A stretch of DNA of 64,000 nt from Cornus controversa (lineage: Eukaryota > Streptophyta > Magnoliopsida > Cornales > Cornaceae). The stretch spans positions 23,166,806 to 23,230,805 of the forward strand of contig CM048848.1 of NCBI GenBank assembly GCA_026545225.1. The letters run 5' to 3'. Of the stretch, positions 59,444-64,000 are shown one piece after another (within the stretch, counting starts at the first letter, position 1; each line of letters opens with the position of its first letter). A program made the position numbers and the translations under genes. A model generated the notes under the pieces. That model was not told where the DNA came from. It saw only the letters and a list, made by a program, of their open reading frames with translations, and did not search any database.

Positions 59444-60846
59444 TGATAAGTGTTCAATTCTATGCATTTGAACCCTCTTTATTGCATATGTTAGTCCCAT
59501 TTCTACGTTTACCGAGATATGTTTATGGTATTTTTGTGTTTTTGATGTATTGTAGGTCTTGTAGTAACATGAGCAAAGTTTGAGGCTATTTGCAGCTGAA
59601 GAGAAAAGTTAGAATTGCAATTAAGGCATCTCGATCAATGGAGATGTTGATCTCGATCAATCGATATCTCAATTGATCGAGATCTAACTTTGATTGATCA
59701 AAATCTCGATCAATCGAGATCCAATCTCGATTGATCGAGATTCTGCAGAGCCACTTGCTCACCTGCTCTCCCACTTACAACAAAATCCCCCTTTTTGCAC
59801 GACTTAGAGGGATTGTCTGACTTGAACAAGACCTTTGGGGACCTTCTTGATATAGTTGGTATATATATTGATACATATATATATATGGTGGGCCCCAAGG
59901 TTGAAAAGGTAGCCATAAAGCACAAAAAAGAAGCCATTCTCAAGGATCTGACACACACATCAGATTGCACAAGGAGAGACATTCGGGAGAGGAGAAGAAG
60001 GAGCTGAACCGGACCTTGAAGCTCCATTTTCTTCATCAATGGAAGAGTGCAAGGCAACCATGAGCAACTAACTTCTATACTAGGGTGTTGTTGAAGCTCC
60101 TAGCCATATAAACTTGTTCATTGTTGTAGCATTTTGGGATTTGCTCTTAAATGTTGATTATTTAGCCTAGTGACCATGTACACTAATACATCTCTTCTAT
60201 ATATTCATTTGATTTTGATTTTATTCTTGTCTTAGAGTAGAATCTATCTTGTGAATGCACAACATTTGTTTCTTCCACAAGAAGGGCAAATGATGGCTAA
60301 GTAATGGTACTTTAAATGTATGTGGTGTGCTTGCTTGTATAAACCATGCTAAGATAAGGTAGTTTGGATGCATGTAGGTTCATTTAGAAAGTAGGGTAAT
60401 TAGTTAGGTTGAAGAACTATGCTTGTTGAAGATGGATTATGATAGGTTGGTGCTCACATTAATCTTTTGATATGTCATTGAGGTCACAAGCCTATTGACA
60501 TTGTTAGGCATTTAATTTATGAATCCCAAGCTTGCTACACTTATGATCATGTGGATGGCTAGTGGTGGAAACCACCCCTAGTTCTCTCTTTCCCAACTTT
60601 TACTCTTTAAATTTATTGTTATTACATTCATGCAATAGTTTTATAAACAAAACTCAAAACCTTGTTTTTAGGATTAAAGTGGAAGTAATCTTTCTGTAAG
60701 ACAATTACGACTAGTCCTCGTGGGATCGATACCCTCTATATAGAACCGTGTCTACAAAGATTCGTGCTCTTGCGAGTGGTTAAATTATATTTTGATAAAA
60801 GGGGCAAAAATAAGCTTACAATATAATTCATGTTCCAACAACATCA
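59444..60846 (+). repeat. Element D 3' LTR
   Basis: 1403 bp ending CAACATCA. U3 array at 59629-59741, TATA-rich run at 59859-59886, U5 hairpin region at 60761-60776. Followed by the duplication TTAGA (60847-60851). Confidence 0.95.
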
Positions 60847-60851
60847 TTAGA

Positions 60852-62232
60852 GAACATTCGCACTCGGATTACGGGTGGTAAAGTAGTGGATGATTGGGTT
60901 ATCCATTCAGACGAAGGTCTGAGGTTCAGAGGCAGAGTGGTTGTGCCATTAGCTTGTAGGGATGAGGTTCTGAGGGAGTTTCATAGCTCCAGACTTGCAG
61001 TATATCCCGGTGGTACCAAGATGTACCGCAATCTTCGTAGACAGTTTTGGTGGAAGGGTATGAAAAAGGACATCGCACTGTTTGTGGCAAGGTGCCTCAC
61101 TTGTCAACAAGTGAAGGCCGAGCATCAGAGACCGGTAGGTTTGTTACAACCTTTACCAGTAGCTATGTGGAAGTGGGAACACGTCACTATGGATTTTGTG
61201 ACGGGGTTACCTAGGATAAGGAAGAGTCACGACACGCTATGGGTCATTATGGACAGATTGACCAAGGTGGCTCATTTCCTTCCTATTCGAGTGACGGATG
61301 ATGTGGATACTCTTAGTCGATTATATATTGATCAGTTAGTGAGACTGCATGGAGTGCCAGTTTCCATTGTGTCCGATAGGGATCTGAGATTTACGTCACG
61401 CTTTTGGCAGAGTTTTCAAGCTGCACTTGATACGGATCTTCATTTCAGTACAGCTTTCCATCCTCAGACAGATGGTCAGTCAGAGCGTACTGTACAGATT
61501 CTGGAGGATATGCTTAGAGTATGTACACTTAATTTTTGAGGCAGTTGGGAGGATCACCTTCCATTGGTGAAGTTTGCTTACAATAATAGCTACCAAGCTA
61601 GTATTGAGATGGCTCCATTTGAGGCTTTGTACGATAAACCATGTAGGTCACCAGTTTGTTGGACAGAGGTTGGTGAGACAGTGGTTTTGGGGCCAGATAT
61701 GATCAGAGAGACTACAGAAAAGATTAAGATCATACGGCAGTGTTTGCTTACGGCTCAGAGTCGTCAGAAAAGTTATGCTGACAGAAGGTGGAGGCCTTTA
61801 GCATTTGAGGTGGGGGACCATGTCTTCTTGAAGGTCTCACCATGCCGAGGTTTGATGAGGTTTGGGCGTAGTGGGAAGCTAGCCCCACGCTTTATCGGTC
61901 CATTTGAGATATTGGATCGTGTGGATGAGGTTGCATATCGCTTGGCATTGCCACAACAATTGTCAAGTGTGCACAATACTTTTCATGTTTCGATGTTGAG
62001 AAAGTATGAACCGGATCCTTCATATGTGTTAGATTGGACAAATCTTGAGGTGGAGGAGGACGTGTCTTACGAGGAGAGACCGATACAGATTTTGGATACT
62101 AGGGAGCAAGGGCTTTGGGGCAAGACCATTCCATTGGTTAAAGTCCTTTGGATACATCACGAAGTCGAGGAAGCTACGTGGGAGCGAGAACAAGAATTCC
62201 ACTCAAAGTATCCCGAGTTATTTACTACTTGA
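60852..62232 (+). pseudogene. Element E integrase with chromodomain-like tail
   Basis: The integrase zinc-binding region reads VLREFHSSRLAVYPGGTKMY and FVARCLTCQQVKAEHQ. The catalytic core has WEHVTMDFVTGLP, GVPVSIVSDRDLRFTSRFW and HPQTDGQSERTVQILEDML, giving the D, D, E residues. The C-terminal part has LKVSPCRGLMRFGRSGKLAPRFIGPFEIL and VHNTFHVSMLRKY, then a chromodomain-like tail: YEERPIQILDTREQ, TIPLVKVLWIHH, EEATWEREQEFHSKYPELF. This tail marks plant chromoviruses and is thought to guide integration to heterochromatin. It follows D's right duplication. Broken, with about one break in this part. Confidence 0.92.
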
Positions 62233-62267
62233 GGTATGCCTCTAATTTCGAGGATGAAATTCCTCTA

Positions 62268-62279
62268 AGGTGGGGAGGT
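62268..62279 (+). other. Element E polypurine tract
   Basis: aaggtggggagg with a following t directly precedes the TGTAACAACCCG start of the 3' LTR. Confidence 0.9.
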
Positions 62280-64000
62280 TGTAACAACCCGAATTTTTTT
62301 TCTTTCTCTCTTCGAATTATGTTTAAGAGTTAAGTGAATTTTTTTTTAAGCATGATTAATTGTTTAATAACATGCTTGGTGGACTTAAATGATCTTTTTG
62401 TGTTTTCGGTTACGGGTATGGGACCGAAATGGGTTTGGGTAACCGGAGAAAATAACTACTAGATCTAGAGAGTGGTGTGGGGGTATGGATGTAATTTTAA
62501 GGGTATAAGTGAAATTTTGAAAAATGAGGAAAGGCGAGTTTGCGAATAAGCTAAAAAGGGCCATAACAAGGAGCAAATAAGGAAAAGGTGGAGGGTTTAG
62601 TTGCAAAAGGAGAAATATATTATTTATATGTGTAAAGTGGGGGAAAAATCAGATTTTCACTTCTCTCTCTCTCTCTCTACATCCGGCTCCTACTCTCTCT
62701 CTCTACAAGTTTCTCTTCTCTCCTTCTCTCTAAGTTTTGAGGGCCAAGAAGTGAGATTTGAGGGTAAAGCTAAGACCAAAAGTTGTTCCCCTCACTCTCC
62801 TCTTTGTTTAATCAGTGGAAAGTTGCCATTAGAGGAGTTTGAAGCTTGGTGAAATTTGGGTCTTCCACTTTTAAGCTTGGGTTTTGAGGTAGGGGTGTTC
62901 TTTCTCATCTACTTGTCGATTCTAGGGTTTTGGGTGAAGTGGTGAGAGCTAAGGGTATGTATTGCATGTTTTAGAGATCTAAGAAGGGTGGGATAAGGTG
63001 TTTTCTTCTTCTCTTGAATCTCTTCTATGCAATATATGTGTATCTCTTAATATGCATGACGTGAGGGACAAATGCATGAGAATGTGGGAGAATGAGAGTA
63101 TATATGCTTATGCGCCAAATGTGGTGTACATGTATAATTATGTGCAAATATAAGAAGTATATGTGTTATATGTTATAAGTGAGTTAAATGCATGCTATAT
63201 TTGTATAGAAAATGTATGCATTGGTGAAGCATGATTAAAATGTGCTTAAATGGAATTTATGTGCATATGTGTATAATATATGCATGCCATGTATTACGCT
63301 AATTAGCTTGTACATCATGGAGTGTGAATGTGGAGTATTTGATTTTTAGATGTTCGAAATGCATATATGAGCCATTGTGAGGAAACGGGAAAATGGGGTT
63401 AAGACTAGGTGTCGATTATTTGGGTCAACAATGCTCGGTGGCGGTGCGGATTGGACTAACCACCTTGAGCCACCCAATGATTTGGTGACGGTGCTGATAC
63501 GGACTAATCACCTAGAATCCAATTATGCTCAGTGGCGGTGCGGATATGGACTAACCACTTTGAGCCACCTAATACTCAGTGACGGTGCTAATATGGTCTA
63601 ATCACCTTGAGTAAGTGAATATTTCATGATGGTACTGATACGAACTAATCACCAATGGGTAAACAAAAATATTACCCTGGGAGTATAATGTTGGCGGGGT
63701 AGGCCAAAGTCACGAGACGGTTATGGGAGGTGTCCCAGGTCACATGGTTGGTCAAAAACCATGTTAGGGTATCAGGTGGAGTCCAAGGGAGAGACAAGTG
63801 CGTGATATTGCTTTCATTTTAAATTATAAAGCATGATACGTGTTTAATGCATCCCTATATATATATATGCATTGTTGTCAGTGAACATGATGTATGTTGA
63901 ATGATACATGAAATGTTGTGACATGCATTCATGTAGGTTGTGTCGGGTTGGTACTTAGGTGGGTTGGGGTATCCCTACTGAGCCGTAGTGGTGTTCACCC
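62280..64000 (+). repeat. Element E 3' LTR, running off the window
   Basis: It starts TGTAACAACCCG and shares its first 250 bp and its 63700-64000 portion with the 5' LTR at 23869. It contains a ctctctctc leader (62660-62705), candidate transcript-start sequence, and subrepeats at about 63430-63660. The end is beyond the window. Confidence 0.9.
63430..63660 (+). repeat. Subrepeats in element E 3' LTR
   Basis: Four diverged units of about 55-65 bp built on ggyggtgcggatayggactaaccacctt and its variants (shown degenerate), each with gtgrcggtgc and ggactaaycacc. T has comparable tandem repeats in its own LTR sequence. Confidence 0.7.

Larger units (their letters stand above)
30812..60846 (+). 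mobile_element. Element D: Athila-lineage retrotransposon hosting T and C
   Basis: + strand, with target duplications TTAGA at 30807-30811 and 60847-60851. The order is 5' LTR (30812-36346, interrupted by T), tRNA-Asp primer site, gag, pol, spacer, ORF3 (interrupted by C), 3' untranslated region, polypurine tract and 3' LTR (59444-60846). Without T and C it would be about 13 kb. The LTRs differ by several percent by eye, clearly more than those of B and C, which fits its being older than C. Broken, with roughly ten or more breaks in coding parts. Confidence 0.94.
23869..64000 (+). mobile_element. Element E: Tekay-like chromovirus, interrupted by S2 and D, running off the right edge
   Basis: A + strand Ty3/gypsy element. 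It has an LTR starting TGTAACGACCCG, a tRNA-Met-type primer site, gag with two CCHC knuckles, protease, reverse transcriptase, RNase H, integrase with a chromodomain-like tail, a polypurine tract and a second LTR starting TGTAACAACCCG at 62280. Interruptions are solo LTR S2 in RNase H (duplication TGGAG) and the whole of element D before integrase (duplication TTAGA). The two LTRs are unequal in length. It is the oldest layer of the right-hand block and is broken, with several breaks besides the insertions. Confidence 0.92.

Noticed and set aside
62631-62852. Short frame after the ctctctctc leader in E's 3' LTR as a host gene start
   Set aside because: It lies inside the LTR, shows only low-complexity S/L-rich translation, and has no partner evidence.

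Overview
This window looks like flowering-plant nuclear DNA made almost entirely of LTR retrotransposons nested in one another, as in pericentromeric heterochromatin. I see no host gene, rRNA gene or functional tRNA gene. The species cannot be read from the sequence. Most elements are Ty3/gypsy of the Athila lineage: primer-binding site matching plant tRNA-Asp, gag-pol, and a third ORF in the envelope position. One is a Tekay-like chromovirus (tRNA-Met-type primer site, two CCHC knuckles, chromodomain-like integrase tail). One small Ty1/copia fragment is also present. All are treated as fossils.

Left block (1-20500): Athila element A (+ strand, old, broken) enters from the left. It carries a C/D-family LTR (1-954) in its pol. 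A second Athila element, B (5726-18891, minus strand), lies in its 3' untranslated region, with matching GATAG target duplications and two 1484-bp LTRs that differ at about ten sites by eye. A resumes after B and ends in its own 3' LTR (18981-20500).

Middle (20501-23868): poorly assigned sequence with a solo LTR (S1, 20983-22504, duplication CCCTC) and a copia gag fragment on the minus strand.

Right block (23869-64000): chromovirus E (+ strand) is interrupted by a solo LTR (S2, 28940-30446, duplication TGGAG) and by Athila element D (30812-60846, duplication TTAGA). D holds a 4.1-kb solo LTR, T (31405-35525, duplication ATTTT), inside its 5' LTR, and Athila element C (43854-56852, minus strand, duplication CGGGG/CAGGG) inside its envelope-position ORF. 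E's integrase end and 3' LTR follow D. The order of events is therefore E, then D, then C and T; and A, then B.

The most interesting structure is outside the proteins. In C and D the spacer between pol and the third ORF carries the same array of near-palindromic TCGATTGATCGA units as the LTR U3. A CACGTG box and a TATA-like box follow it, then a leader with conserved splice signals ending just before the third ORF. B shows a parallel arrangement with a different motif. Downstream of the third ORF, B, C and D share a structured block with a covarying stem, and all four Athila copies share a second polypurine tract. Together these suggest that the third ORF has its own transcription unit and a conserved RNA architecture.
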